Shown one piece after another: positions 1 to 7,045 of a stretch of DNA of 11,249 nucleotides. Each line of letters opens with the position of its first letter. Positions within the stretch are counted from its first letter, which is position 1. Under the pieces are notes generated by a model. It ran no database searches. It worked only from the letters and a program-made list of their open reading frames with translations, and had not been told where the DNA came from. Made by a program: the position numbers and the translations under genes. The stretch is from Bacteroidota bacterium (GTDB taxonomy: Bacteria > Bacteroidota > Bacteroidia > NS11-12g > UBA955). The stretch lies in NCBI GenBank assembly GCA_947450015.1, contig CANFUB010000068.1, positions 1 through 11,249 on the forward strand. Direction: 5' to 3'.

Positions 1-468
1 GACAGTTTAAACAAAGTGAATTGGGTGTTAAAAGACACCGTTCAAATTCAACCGAAAAAAGATACTGCAAGGTTTAGCTCTTACGGTATGCAGTTTAATT
101 ATTTTAAATTTGGCTATTGCAATATTGATAGAGAGTGGAGCCGTTTTAAAACATTTATTTCTAAATTTAGGATCAAGTTGCCAAGCGATTGCAATGATAC
201 CAATAGCACCGCCTTGTTGTTATTCAAGAACTATAATTGCTGTGCTTGGTGTAATTGGCTAACGGCCGAAAAGGCCATTGCAACGCACTATCAATTGCCA
301 TTGGGCGAAACGATTAAGGTGCTCGTGTATAAGAAAACAGGGCCCAAGGAAGACGATTTGGAATATGCCATCAAAGAAATTGTGCTGACCGATGATACCC
401 AAATAGATTTTACCACATTGGTAAAATGCACGGGGCTAGAATTAGAAGGATTTATAAAAGCACTGTAA
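1..468 (+). CDS. Hypothetical protein, 3' portion (5' end outside window)
   Basis: The reading frame is open from the first base of the window to a TAA at 466-468. The GTG at 16 is therefore only the first possible start inside the window, and the gene most likely begins upstream. About 155 residues are visible. I do not recognise the family. The visible part has no membrane segment and is rich in aromatic residues and lysine. It has a cysteine cluster with the pattern NCCAWCNW around bases 232-260, which contains a CxxC. Other cysteines occur in GYC, SDC and KCTG contexts. CxxC could mean metal binding or redox activity, but no thioredoxin-like surroundings are visible, so I do not assign a function. 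It is followed by a strong hairpin terminator, which marks the end of its transcription unit. Confidence 0.75.
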   Translation, partial: DSLNKVNWVLKDTVQIQPKKDTARFSSYGMQFNYFKFGYCNIDREWSRFKTFISKFRIKLPSDCNDTNSTALLLFKNYNCCAWCNWLTAEKAIATHYQLPLGETIKVLVYKKTGPKEDDLEYAIKEIVLTDDTQIDFTTLVKCTGLELEGFIKAL

Positions 469-489
469 TTATTTTTTGATAGAATTGGT

Positions 490-523
490 AAAAGCCTTGT
501 CCTTAAAAGGGCAGGGCTTTTTT
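490..523 (+). terminator. Rho-independent terminator after the first gene
   Basis: A 13-bp stem pairs 490-502 with 509-521 and includes two G-U pairs. The loop is TTAAAA (503-508). The right arm runs into a stretch of six T (518-523). It lies 21 bases after the stop codon of the upstream gene, as expected for an intrinsic terminator, and separates that gene from the outer-membrane protein gene at 603. Confidence 0.85.
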
Positions 524-602
524 ATGACAACAGGTTCATAAATAAAAACTATTGGATAATCGGGCAATTAGTGTTTAATTGCAGTGTTTTTAGTGCAAAA
601 AA

Positions 603-1229
603 ATGAAGAAATTTATTTTATACCTTAGCTTTAGTTTGCTAAGCGTGGGTTTAAAAGCCCAAGATGATGAGCTTCTCAAATGGAATGTTTCTATTGGCGT
701 AGGAGCACCTAACATGTCAAGATATTCTAGTTTTATAAATAAAACATTTAAAACCAAACCCGACTATAGTATCAAAGGGAAAGGGCCTTTTCATTTTAAG
801 GTTGAATACCGCCCGAATTGGTGGTTAGGCGTTGGTTTAAATGTTAACCACAGCAGTTATACCATTAATTATACCATGGATAATTATTTGAATACTTCTA
901 CTGGTGTTTATATGCCAAATTTAATTACTATCAAAAATTCTAGTACTGCCTTTAATGTGCGTGGTAATTTACATTTGTTGAATCCCAAGAATTACGGTCC
1001 ACAAGGTGATATTTATTGGGGAATTGGCCTAGGTTTTAAGGCGGGTAAATTAAAAGTAGGAGCCCAATATCCTGAAGCAACGCCTTCGATTTCGTTTCCG
1101 AATTTATGGCCCATTGGGATTGAAACCACCCTTGGAGTGAAATATTATTTGACACCTAACATAGGCGCTTATGCAGAGTTGGGTCTTGCCAAATCCATTA
1201 TTCAAATAGGCGCAACGGCCGCTTTTTAA
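603..1229 (+). CDS. Outer-membrane beta-barrel (porin-family-like) protein
   Basis: This 208-residue protein is probably an outer-membrane barrel. Residues 1-20 form a signal peptide (MKK, a hydrophobic core, then LKAQ) with likely cleavage before DDELLKW. The rest alternates polar and aromatic/hydrophobic residues and is rich in Gly, Tyr and Asn. Strand-like segments include FHFKVEYRPNWWLGVGLNVN, DIYWGIGLGFKAG and IGIETTLGVKYYLTPNIGAYAELG. The chain ends in phenylalanine, the usual C-terminal residue recognised by the BAM machinery. About 208 residues would suit a small barrel of roughly eight strands. The substrate or role cannot be read from the sequence. The gene stands alone: a terminator precedes it, and it converges on the rfaE2 operon, its stop overlapping the rfaE2 stop by four bases. 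Confidence 0.75.
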   Translation: MKKFILYLSFSLLSVGLKAQDDELLKWNVSIGVGAPNMSRYSSFINKTFKTKPDYSIKGKGPFHFKVEYRPNWWLGVGLNVNHSSYTINYTMDNYLNTSTGVYMPNLITIKNSSTAFNVRGNLHLLNPKNYGPQGDIYWGIGLGFKAGKLKVGAQYPEATPSISFPNLWPIGIETTLGVKYYLTPNIGAYAELGLAKSIIQIGATAAF

Positions 1230-1720
1230 GCTGATTTAATTTTGTTTTCGATGGCTGTTGTAGAATAACCGGCAATAAAATCAATGGTTTCAACTTTACC
1301 ACCATTCGATACCACGGTATGATAGCCTACGATCTTTTCAGGTTCATAGTCAGATCCTTTTACCAGCACATTTGGCACAATCGCTTCTATCAATTCAAAG
1401 GGTGTATCTTCATTAAATAAAATAACAGCCGACACACTTTCTAAAGCAGCAATCAAATAAGCTCTGGCTTCTTCATCTTGTATGGGTCTGCTTGGCGATT
1501 TGCCCAAACGCTTAACAGATTCATCGGTATTCACACCAACAATTAAGACATCACCTTTGTCGGCAGCCTTTGCTAAATAATCGACATGTCCTTTGTGTAA
1601 AATATCAAAACAGCCATTGGTAAAAACAATTTTCTGCCCCAATGCTTTTGCCTCTCTTACATAGGACAGTAATTCGGCTTTAGATTTTATCTTATTTTGA
1701 ATGGTCGTATGGTGTTGCAT
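1226..1720 (-). CDS. rfaE2: D-glycero-beta-D-manno-heptose 1-phosphate adenylyltransferase
   Basis: The product transfers AMP from ATP to heptose 1-phosphate to give ADP-heptose, the donor for LPS inner-core synthesis. The 164-residue protein matches the C-terminal domain of E. coli HldE and is a stand-alone RfaE2. Visible motifs are the nucleotidyltransferase signature TNGCFDILHKGHVDYL with HxGH at residues 42-45, KRLGKSPSRP (70-79), the VKGSDYEPEKIVG segment (120-132) and the terminal GYSTTAI (151-157), where relatives usually have GYSTTNI. The kinase half (RfaE1) is not in the window. The gene is last in a three-gene operon, and its ATG shares one base with the stop of the upstream membrane-protein gene (TAATG), suggesting coupled translation. 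It is cytoplasmic. Confidence 0.92.
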   Translation of the reverse strand: MQHHTTIQNKIKSKAELLSYVREAKALGQKIVFTNGCFDILHKGHVDYLAKAADKGDVLIVGVNTDESVKRLGKSPSRPIQDEEARAYLIAALESVSAVILFNEDTPFELIEAIVPNVLVKGSDYEPEKIVGYHTVVSNGGKVETIDFIAGYSTTAIENKIKSA

Positions 1721-2679
1721 TAAACTTTCGTTCTATAAGCCATTACCAAAAATGAAATGGTGCCGGCAATAATAATCATTAGTATATTACTAAAGAACAA
1801 TACAATGCCAACTGCATTGGCTTGTATCAATGGTAAACTGAAAATTTGGAATAAGCCAATCTCTACACTTTTAATGGTAGCGATGCCGGCAGGTGCTGGT
1901 ATAATAACGCCTAAACTGGTAAATACCAAAGTACAAATGCCACCCGTAACACCCAGTTGTGAGGTAAAATCAAAGGCTTGCAATACAAAGTAGGTCATCA
2001 TCCAATAACAAAACCAAATGCCAATTGTGTAAAGAATAAATAGGATTGGTTTTTGAACGGTGAACACACTTTTTAAGCCATCCGCAAAACCTTGAATAAT
2101 GCTTGCAATTTTACCGCCTCCACTGAATAATTTTTTAGATCTAAAAAGAAAAATAGCGACAGCGATTAGCACAGTTAAACCAATGATAATGGGCCCTTTT
2201 TTATCGGCTAATTTTGAAAGTACATTTTGGTCAATGTAATTGTACAAAAGATCGAACTCTAAAACCACAGCACTCGTAATCACAAGGGCTAACATGATTA
2301 AGTCTAAGATGCGTTCGCTTACTACGGTACCTACTAAAACATTCACTGGTATCTTGTCTGTTTTGGCCATTAAGGCACAGCGCGATACTTCGCCTGCTCT
2401 AGGTATGCCCAAGTTAACCAAATAACCACTCATGGTAGAATGGTAAGCATTGCTCAATTTGGTTTCATAGCCCATGGGCTTTAATAATAGTTGCCATCTC
2501 AAGGCTCTTAACAAAACGGCTAATACGCCACCCAAAACAGAGATAATTACAAAATGTATTTTAGCTGTTTGTATGGTTGTTTTAAATGCTTCGAAGTCGA
2601 AATTTTTCAAAATAAAATAAACAATCAATGCACCAACTGCTGCAAAGATTAAATACTTTATAATGTCTTTTTTACTCAA
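1720..2679 (-). CDS. UPF0104 / lysylphosphatidylglycerol synthase TM-region family membrane protein
   Basis: This is a 319-residue integral inner-membrane protein of the family covering YbhN and the flippase-like part of MprF (PF03706-type). Hydrophobic segments lie near residues 8-24, 41-57, 114-140, 163-179, 211-233, 244-262 and 284-313. Family signatures are RALRW after the second segment (58-62), YLVNLGIPRAGEVSR (86-100), SERILD (121-126) and PAPAGIATIKSVE (261-273). There is no lysyl-transferase domain, so it is not a complete MprF. A lipid or lipid-linked substrate is plausible by family but unproven. The start is a TTG at 2679 that overlaps the panD stop as TTGA. The stop overlaps the rfaE2 ATG. 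Tight coupling to rfaE2 hints at an envelope role, but this is inference. Confidence 0.88.
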   Translation of the reverse strand: MSKKDIIKYLIFAAVGALIVYFILKNFDFEAFKTTIQTAKIHFVIISVLGGVLAVLLRALRWQLLLKPMGYETKLSNAYHSTMSGYLVNLGIPRAGEVSRCALMAKTDKIPVNVLVGTVVSERILDLIMLALVITSAVVLEFDLLYNYIDQNVLSKLADKKGPIIIGLTVLIAVAIFLFRSKKLFSGGGKIASIIQGFADGLKSVFTVQKPILFILYTIGIWFCYWMMTYFVLQAFDFTSQLGVTGGICTLVFTSLGVIIPAPAGIATIKSVEIGLFQIFSLPLIQANAVGIVLFFSNILMIIIAGTISFLVMAYRTKV

Positions 2680-3020
2680 AGTTTGTTGAATTTATTGGGG
2701 AAAACCAACCATGGCTGGTGTTTTTTAGCTTCTTCAAAGTCCATTAAAGCAAAACTAATGATGATGATTTCATCACCAATCATGCCTCTGCGTGCTGCAG
2801 CGCCATTCAATCCTATAATACCACTGCCGCGTTCGCCTTTAATAATATAAGTTTCAATGCGCTCGCCATTGGTGTTGTTGACAATTAAAACTTTCTCGTT
2901 TTCTATCATGTTGGCTGCCTCTAGCAATGCCTCATCCACTGTAATACTGCCAATGTAGTTCAGTTCTGTAAAAGTAATTTTTACATTGTGTATCTTAGAT
3001 TTTAAAACCTGTATCATCAT
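2676..3020 (-). CDS. panD: Aspartate 1-decarboxylase
   Basis: PanD decarboxylates L-aspartate to beta-alanine for pantothenate and CoA synthesis. It is made as a pro-enzyme that cleaves itself between Gly24 and Ser25 to create a pyruvoyl cofactor. With the ATGATG start at 3020 the 114-residue protein numbers like the E. coli enzyme: K9, H11, Y22, the cleavage site G24-S25, R54, T57 and Y58, and the NGAAA loop at 72-76 are all present. The chain is somewhat shorter than E. coli PanD because the C-terminal tail is short. It is the first gene of the operon with the UPF0104 and rfaE2 genes. No panC is seen in the window, and a promoter-like element lies directly upstream, so panD leads the transcript. 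Confidence 0.95.
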   Translation of the reverse strand: MMIQVLKSKIHNVKITFTELNYIGSITVDEALLEAANMIENEKVLIVNNTNGERIETYIIKGERGSGIIGLNGAAARRGMIGDEIIIISFALMDFEEAKKHQPWLVFPNKFNKL

Positions 3021-3030
3021 AAATCAGCGG

Positions 3031-3038
3031 CAAAGGTA
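3031..3038 (-). promoter_or_regulatory. Bacteroidota -7 element for the panD operon
   Basis: On the minus strand the sequence reads TACCTTTG followed by CCG, a perfect match to the Bacteroidota -7 consensus TAnnTTTG. It ends 10 bases before the panD ATG, so the leader would be very short. No convincing -33 TTTG is visible at the usual spacing. Confidence 0.6.
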
Positions 3039-3146
3039 AAGAATTTGAAATGATAGTTCGGTAGCTGTCAACAATAAACCGTTTCATGTAGGGTTAAATC
3101 CGATGAATATTTGAAGAATTATTAGTCATATTAAAAGTGGAGGCAA

Positions 3147-3177
3147 TTGGAAAAACAAAGGCTTTACTTTATGTTTG
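3147..3177 (+). promoter_or_regulatory. Bacteroidota promoter of the HEAT/cyclophilin gene
   Basis: TTGG at 3147-3150 and TATGTTTG at 3170-3177 are separated by 19 bases, matching the -33 TTTG / -7 TAnnTTTG architecture. Transcription would begin a few bases after 3177. This places the longer possible GTG start at 3137 outside the transcript and supports the ATG at 3197. Confidence 0.6.
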
Positions 3178-3196
3178 TCGACAAATCCACCAGAAT

Positions 3197-4732
3197 ATGT
3201 GCTCGAAAAAAATATGTTTACTTTTTTTATTGTTCAGCGTTTGTATACTTAATAATGCGCAATCTAAAAAGAAGGACAAACCTGTTGCAGAAAGCGATTG
3301 TAGACCCCTTATTGGCGAGCTACAGGATAAACGCAATACTTTAAAATTACTGAATTTTTTCACCTATAAAAATGAAAGTTGTCGCGCAATGGCCGTGCAA
3401 GCTTTTGGTTCGGTGCAAGATACCTTTGCGATACCAGCCCTTACGCAAATACTCACATCAGATATTTCAACCGTTGTTAGAACCATGGCCGCATACAGCC
3501 TAGGGCAGTACCGAAAAAGTAGTTTGTGTTCTGTCTTAATAAAAGCCTATGCCAATGAAAATGCACCAGTTGTTAAACGCTCATTGCTCGAGGCCATTGG
3601 TAAATGCGCCACAGCCGAAGCCCTGCCGTTTTTTGAAAATGTAGTAATAGGAAATACTGATACCGAAATAGGACAGGGTTATGCAAAAGGTGTCTTTTTT
3701 GCAGCAAGAAAAAACTTTAAAAGCGATGCCTGTTTGGAAAAGGTGAGTAAAATGGCTTTTGCCACCAAAGATCCTTTCATGCTATATATTGAAAGTGTTT
3801 TAATGCGTTCTAAAAATAAATTGCCTGGACCTTTGCCTTTGAGCAAACGCCCCATTGATGACAAAGCTTGTTACGATTCTTTGAAGCAATTTACTTCACC
3901 TTATCAAAAAGTAAAATGGTTCGAAAAATATGTACCTAGTAATGCGGTATATGATAGCATGGCATTTTCTAAAGAAGGTCATTTTTTTACGTCCTATTGT
4001 GTTGAGCAATCTTTGGCCAATGGTCCGACTAATCCTGTGTTTTTAAAACGCTGTTTAGAAAGCAAGAATTTGTCTTTTATTGCCATGGCAGTTGAGAAAA
4101 TTCACAAGGATAGTGCATGGGAAGCCAATGGTGTAGATTTATTTTATTTAAAGAAATTACAAAGTAATATCACCATGCCCCAAGATTACGAAGCTTGGGT
4201 GGAGATTGAAAAAGCCGTATGCCAATTGGAGCATAGAAAATACCAATACTTGGCACCTGAATTTAATCACCCCATCGATTGGAAATACGCTAAGAAATTA
4301 CAAGCCATAGAAAAGGTGCAAATAGTAACTACCAAGGGTACCATGGTGATGAGTTGCTATGTGCACGAAGCGCCCGGTTCGGTGGTTAATTTTCTAAAAT
4401 TAGTTGACCAAGGGTATTACAATAAAAAATATTTTCACCGCATGGTACCCGATTTTGTGGTACAAGGTGGATGCCCGCGTGGCGATGGTTGGGGTGCTTT
4501 GAACTGGACCCAGCGCAGCGAGTTTTCATCGGTTTTGAATTATAAAAAAGGCTCGGTAGGCTTGGCCTCTGCTGGAAAAGACTCAGAAGGGGTGCAGTTT
4601 TTTATTACCCATGGCTTTACCCCAAGTTTAGACGGGCGCTACACCATTTTTGGTGAAATTACCCAAGGCTTGGATATCATCGATTTGTTGCAAATTGGCG
4701 ACATGATTATTAGCATACAAAGAATTCAATAA
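3197..4732 (+). CDS. Secreted HEAT-repeat protein with C-terminal cyclophilin-type peptidyl-prolyl isomerase domain
   Basis: This 511-residue two-domain protein starts at the ATG at 3197. A GTG at 3137 would add 20 residues in front of the signal peptide, but the promoter lies between the two starts. Residues 1-22 form a signal peptide (MCSKKI, a hydrophobic core, NNAQ). Residues of about 40-180 contain helical HEAT-like repeats, for example CRAMAVQAFGSVQDTFAIPA and VVRTMAAYSLGQY. A cyclophilin domain covers about 374-510: FHRMVPDFVVQGG (413-425) keeps the catalytic Arg415, Phe420 and Gln423, and GVQFFITHGF and LDGRYTIFGEI follow. The domain catalyses proline cis-trans isomerisation. Here it probably assists folding in the periplasm, with the repeats binding partners (inference). 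It is divergent from panD. Confidence 0.88.
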   Translation: MCSKKICLLFLLFSVCILNNAQSKKKDKPVAESDCRPLIGELQDKRNTLKLLNFFTYKNESCRAMAVQAFGSVQDTFAIPALTQILTSDISTVVRTMAAYSLGQYRKSSLCSVLIKAYANENAPVVKRSLLEAIGKCATAEALPFFENVVIGNTDTEIGQGYAKGVFFAARKNFKSDACLEKVSKMAFATKDPFMLYIESVLMRSKNKLPGPLPLSKRPIDDKACYDSLKQFTSPYQKVKWFEKYVPSNAVYDSMAFSKEGHFFTSYCVEQSLANGPTNPVFLKRCLESKNLSFIAMAVEKIHKDSAWEANGVDLFYLKKLQSNITMPQDYEAWVEIEKAVCQLEHRKYQYLAPEFNHPIDWKYAKKLQAIEKVQIVTTKGTMVMSCYVHEAPGSVVNFLKLVDQGYYNKKYFHRMVPDFVVQGGCPRGDGWGALNWTQRSEFSSVLNYKKGSVGLASAGKDSEGVQFFITHGFTPSLDGRYTIFGEITQGLDIIDLLQIGDMIISIQRIQ

Positions 4733-4749
4733 GAAGGCAGTATTTCGCT

Positions 4750-4757
4750 TATTTTTG
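4750..4757 (+). promoter_or_regulatory. Bacteroidota -7 element before paaD-like gene
   Basis: TATTTTTG followed by CAG is a perfect TAnnTTTG match, only 6 bases before the ATG at 4764. If active it would give a leaderless or nearly leaderless mRNA. The alternative TTG start at 4755 lies inside this element, which favours the ATG. No clear -33 box is present, and transcription could instead continue from the upstream gene. Confidence 0.45.
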
Positions 4758-4763
4758 CAGTCA

Positions 4764-5255
4764 ATGAACGCAATTACACATACTGAAGCCGAGATATGGC
4801 AATTGTTAGAGCAAGTTTGCGATCCCGAAGTACCTGTGCTTACGGTTGTCGACTTAGGTGTCATAAGGCATGTAGCCATTCATAACAATGTGGCCGAAAT
4901 TACAATTACACCTACTTATAGCGGCTGCCCAGCGATGAATGCTATCGAAACAGACATTAAGATTTTAATGAGTTCCTATAATATTCCGGTGACTATTAAT
5001 ACGATTTTATTTCCAGCCTGGACAACAGATTGGATGAGCGAAAAGGGCAAGGAAAAGTTAAAAGCCTATGGCATTGCACCGCCACAATACCAAGTGAGCA
5101 ATGCTTTGTTCAGCACACCTCAAAACATCGAATGCCCTTTGTGCAGCAGCACCAATACACAACTCATCAGTGAGTTTGGAAGTACGGCTTGCAAGTCGCT
5201 TTACAAGTGCAACGACTGCCTAGAGCCTTTCGATTACTTTAAATGTTTGAAGTAA
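4764..5255 (+). CDS. paaD: PaaD-like protein (phenylacetyl-CoA oxygenase PaaD/PaaJ family, MIP18-type)
   Basis: The 163-residue protein matches PaaD, a factor needed for a working phenylacetyl-CoA epoxidase and related to the SufT/MIP18 Fe-S assembly proteins. The N-terminal MIP18-like domain carries DPEVPVLTVVDLGVIR (20-35) and TPTYSGCPAM (49-58), including the conserved Cys55. A C-terminal zinc-ribbon-like part has C124xxC127, C143 and C149xxC152, then PFDYFKCLK, closely resembling the PaaD tail. No paaA, paaB, paaC or paaE gene is in the window, so it is isolated from the usual operon. It follows the cyclophilin gene by 31 bases. I chose the ATG at 4764 over a TTG at 4755 because the latter falls in a promoter-like element. 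Family assignment is firm; the actual client protein is open. Confidence 0.9.
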   Translation: MNAITHTEAEIWQLLEQVCDPEVPVLTVVDLGVIRHVAIHNNVAEITITPTYSGCPAMNAIETDIKILMSSYNIPVTINTILFPAWTTDWMSEKGKEKLKAYGIAPPQYQVSNALFSTPQNIECPLCSSTNTQLISEFGSTACKSLYKCNDCLEPFDYFKCLK

Positions 5256-5320
5256 TAATTTAGTTTAGAACACCTTCACAGGCTGCTTTTTTTATATTTC
5301 ATTGCTATAATTATTTGGCT

Positions 5321-5328
5321 TTTATTTG
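5321..5328 (+). promoter_or_regulatory. Possible -7 element before the secreted unknown gene
   Basis: TTTATTTG followed by CA differs from TAnnTTTG at one defined position. It sits 17 bases before the ATG at 5346, in the same position as the other -7 elements here. No -33 box is clear, so this is weak. Confidence 0.35.
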
Positions 5329-5345
5329 CATAAAATTCGCCATTC

Positions 5346-6854
5346 ATGAAATATTTGCTTACGCTTACTGTATTGCTTTCAATATTGTTTTGCAATACTT
5401 CCATTGCACAAACTTATAAAGTAAAAACGGGTCCCAAAATTTACATTTATAAAAAAGGAACTTACAATTATTACATAGGTTACGACAGTTTGTATTATTA
5501 CTTTTTTTCGAACCATCCACGTACAAAATACAAGAACAGTATTTTAAGGATGAGCAGAACCACCAAAACCATTGCCTCTAAAATCCCATTAAAGTTCCCA
5601 GCCAAAAAAGAATTTTCTACAGGTGCCTATATGGAAAACAATGTGATAAAAATACATACCATCGATAGAAGGAGTAGAAAGGATATGTCTTTTAATTATT
5701 ATGAAATGAATCCAAAAAACGGGCAATTGCTGGTACAAAAAAAGAACGCCTTTGAACAACAAATTGGTATATCTTATGATAATGTAGCAATAGAAGTTAA
5801 AACCAAATCGGCCAGCGTAATCATGAATTACAATGATTTGTTCGAGGTTAAGAATGGCCTTTATTTTAATACGAATCCAGCTGAACGCGATGAAAAGTTG
5901 AAAGACTTGATGCGCGCCAAAAACGATTTTTCATACAATTTTGAATATAATATTGAATCGAACCTTGAAATACCATTTTTTAGAAGCAATCTCAACAAAA
6001 TTAAAATCAGTCATCCCAAAGTTTCAGAAAAATATGGGTTAAGATTAGACCAAGGCAAATTGGCGCTCGAGCTTCGAATCATTGATAGCTCTGCCAATGG
6101 ACTTGTGCTTATTGGCAAATATTTCGAAGATAAAAAACAAAGGTCCACCTTTGGATACTTCTACCAAAGACTAGGCATTGATTTAAAACCCATTGGCGAT
6201 ATTGTGTATTCCGAACAGTTTACAAATTATTTAGAAACAAATAAAATTGAAGATTATCCTGAATTTATAGGCATGAAAACACCTTTACAAATTAGCAGGT
6301 GCTTCGTAAAAACTGATCAATTGGGCTATGTGTTTTTATATGAAGACCAGAATAGCAAATCGGGTACCAACATCGTTTCTACCTATAGCACCACTGGCTG
6401 GTCGAGTTCAATGCAGTATTTTAAAAATTACACACGTAAAAATATATACATCACCCACTTTAATGCAGATGGTAAGGTTACCAATAAAACCATTTACCTA
6501 GATCGTAAAGGGGATGAAACAAGCTTACTTTCCTTTATCTGTGAAGTAAAAGGCAACCAACTCTATTTTCTGTTTTACGACCATTCAGATAATCTTTCGA
6601 AGGCCATGACGGATGCGAATGTTAAACAACTTTATTTTATGAAGCATGCTGTCTTGACAACCTGCAGCCTCGATTTAACAACCAGCGAATTGAGCAATAA
6701 AAAGGCCCTTGAAATGCCAAAAATGAAAGTGTTTTTGCCAGCGGTTTCTGAAATTGATGCTGTTGTAGACGAGCATGACAAAGTGCATTGGATCTATTTA
6801 GCCCATAACAAAAGACACGATAGAATCTGTCTTTATGAATATTGTCTAGAATAG
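5346..6854 (+). CDS. Secreted protein of unknown function
   Basis: I do not recognise this 502-residue protein. Residues 1-22 form a signal peptide (MKYLLTLTVLLSILFC, then NTSIAQ) with likely cleavage before TYKVKTG. The mature chain is rich in Tyr, Lys, Asn and Ser and has no further membrane segment, lipobox or obvious C-terminal sorting domain. Short strand-like stretches recur, such as GYVFLYEDQ, QLYFLFYDHSD and VHWIYLAHNK, each an aromatic/aliphatic strand ending in a polar turn. Together with HFNADGKVTNKTIYLDRKGD, they suggest a beta-propeller or similar all-beta fold, but this is a guess from pattern alone. It ends only seven bases from the stop of the convergent small lipoprotein gene. 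It follows paaD by 90 bases with its own possible promoter. Confidence 0.8.
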   Translation: MKYLLTLTVLLSILFCNTSIAQTYKVKTGPKIYIYKKGTYNYYIGYDSLYYYFFSNHPRTKYKNSILRMSRTTKTIASKIPLKFPAKKEFSTGAYMENNVIKIHTIDRRSRKDMSFNYYEMNPKNGQLLVQKKNAFEQQIGISYDNVAIEVKTKSASVIMNYNDLFEVKNGLYFNTNPAERDEKLKDLMRAKNDFSYNFEYNIESNLEIPFFRSNLNKIKISHPKVSEKYGLRLDQGKLALELRIIDSSANGLVLIGKYFEDKKQRSTFGYFYQRLGIDLKPIGDIVYSEQFTNYLETNKIEDYPEFIGMKTPLQISRCFVKTDQLGYVFLYEDQNSKSGTNIVSTYSTTGWSSSMQYFKNYTRKNIYITHFNADGKVTNKTIYLDRKGDETSLLSFICEVKGNQLYFLFYDHSDNLSKAMTDANVKQLYFMKHAVLTTCSLDLTTSELSNKKALEMPKMKVFLPAVSEIDAVVDEHDKVHWIYLAHNKRHDRICLYEYCLE

Positions 6855-6861
6855 CAATACC

Positions 6862-7032
6862 CTATCGTCTCACAATCACCACATGGTTTCTTCGGTGCGC
6901 AGGCTTTACTACCACTACCTTGGCTGGGCGTGGTTTTTTAACCACTACTACACGGTTTCTTGGCTGAACTGCACATGCATTTAGGCCAATGCAAAAAATT
7001 AATAAGAGGCCGAAAATTTGGAGCACTTTCAT
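6862..7032 (-). CDS. Small lipoprotein with Val/Lys/Arg/Pro repeats
   Basis: This minus-strand frame runs from an ATG at 7032 to a TAG at 6862 and encodes 56 residues. Residues 1-19 form a lipoprotein signal (MKVLQIFGLLLIFCIGLNA), and Cys20 would be the lipidated residue in the lipobox LNAC. The mature part, about 37 residues, is strongly basic and repetitive: RVVVVKKPRPAK is followed by VVVVKPAHRR and HVVIVRR. Valine blocks alternate with Lys/Arg/Pro turns. No function is assigned. Small lipoproteins with such valine/arginine/proline tails occur in Bacteroidota as uncharacterised proteins (from memory). It lies 76 bases downstream of the biotin carboxylase gene on the same strand and converges on the secreted unknown gene. 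The clean signal, lipobox and repeat make chance unlikely. Confidence 0.78.
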   Translation of the reverse strand: MKVLQIFGLLLIFCIGLNACAVQPRNRVVVVKKPRPAKVVVVKPAHRRNHVVIVRR

Positions 7033-7045
7033 AATCAATAAGTTT

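Noticed and set aside
1757..2425. Plus-strand frames opposite the UPF0104 gene
   Set aside because: They lie antisense to a clear membrane-protein gene and show only the reverse complement of its hydrophobic codons.
5277..5293. T7 run after paaD as a possible terminator
   Set aside because: No convincing stem precedes the T-run.
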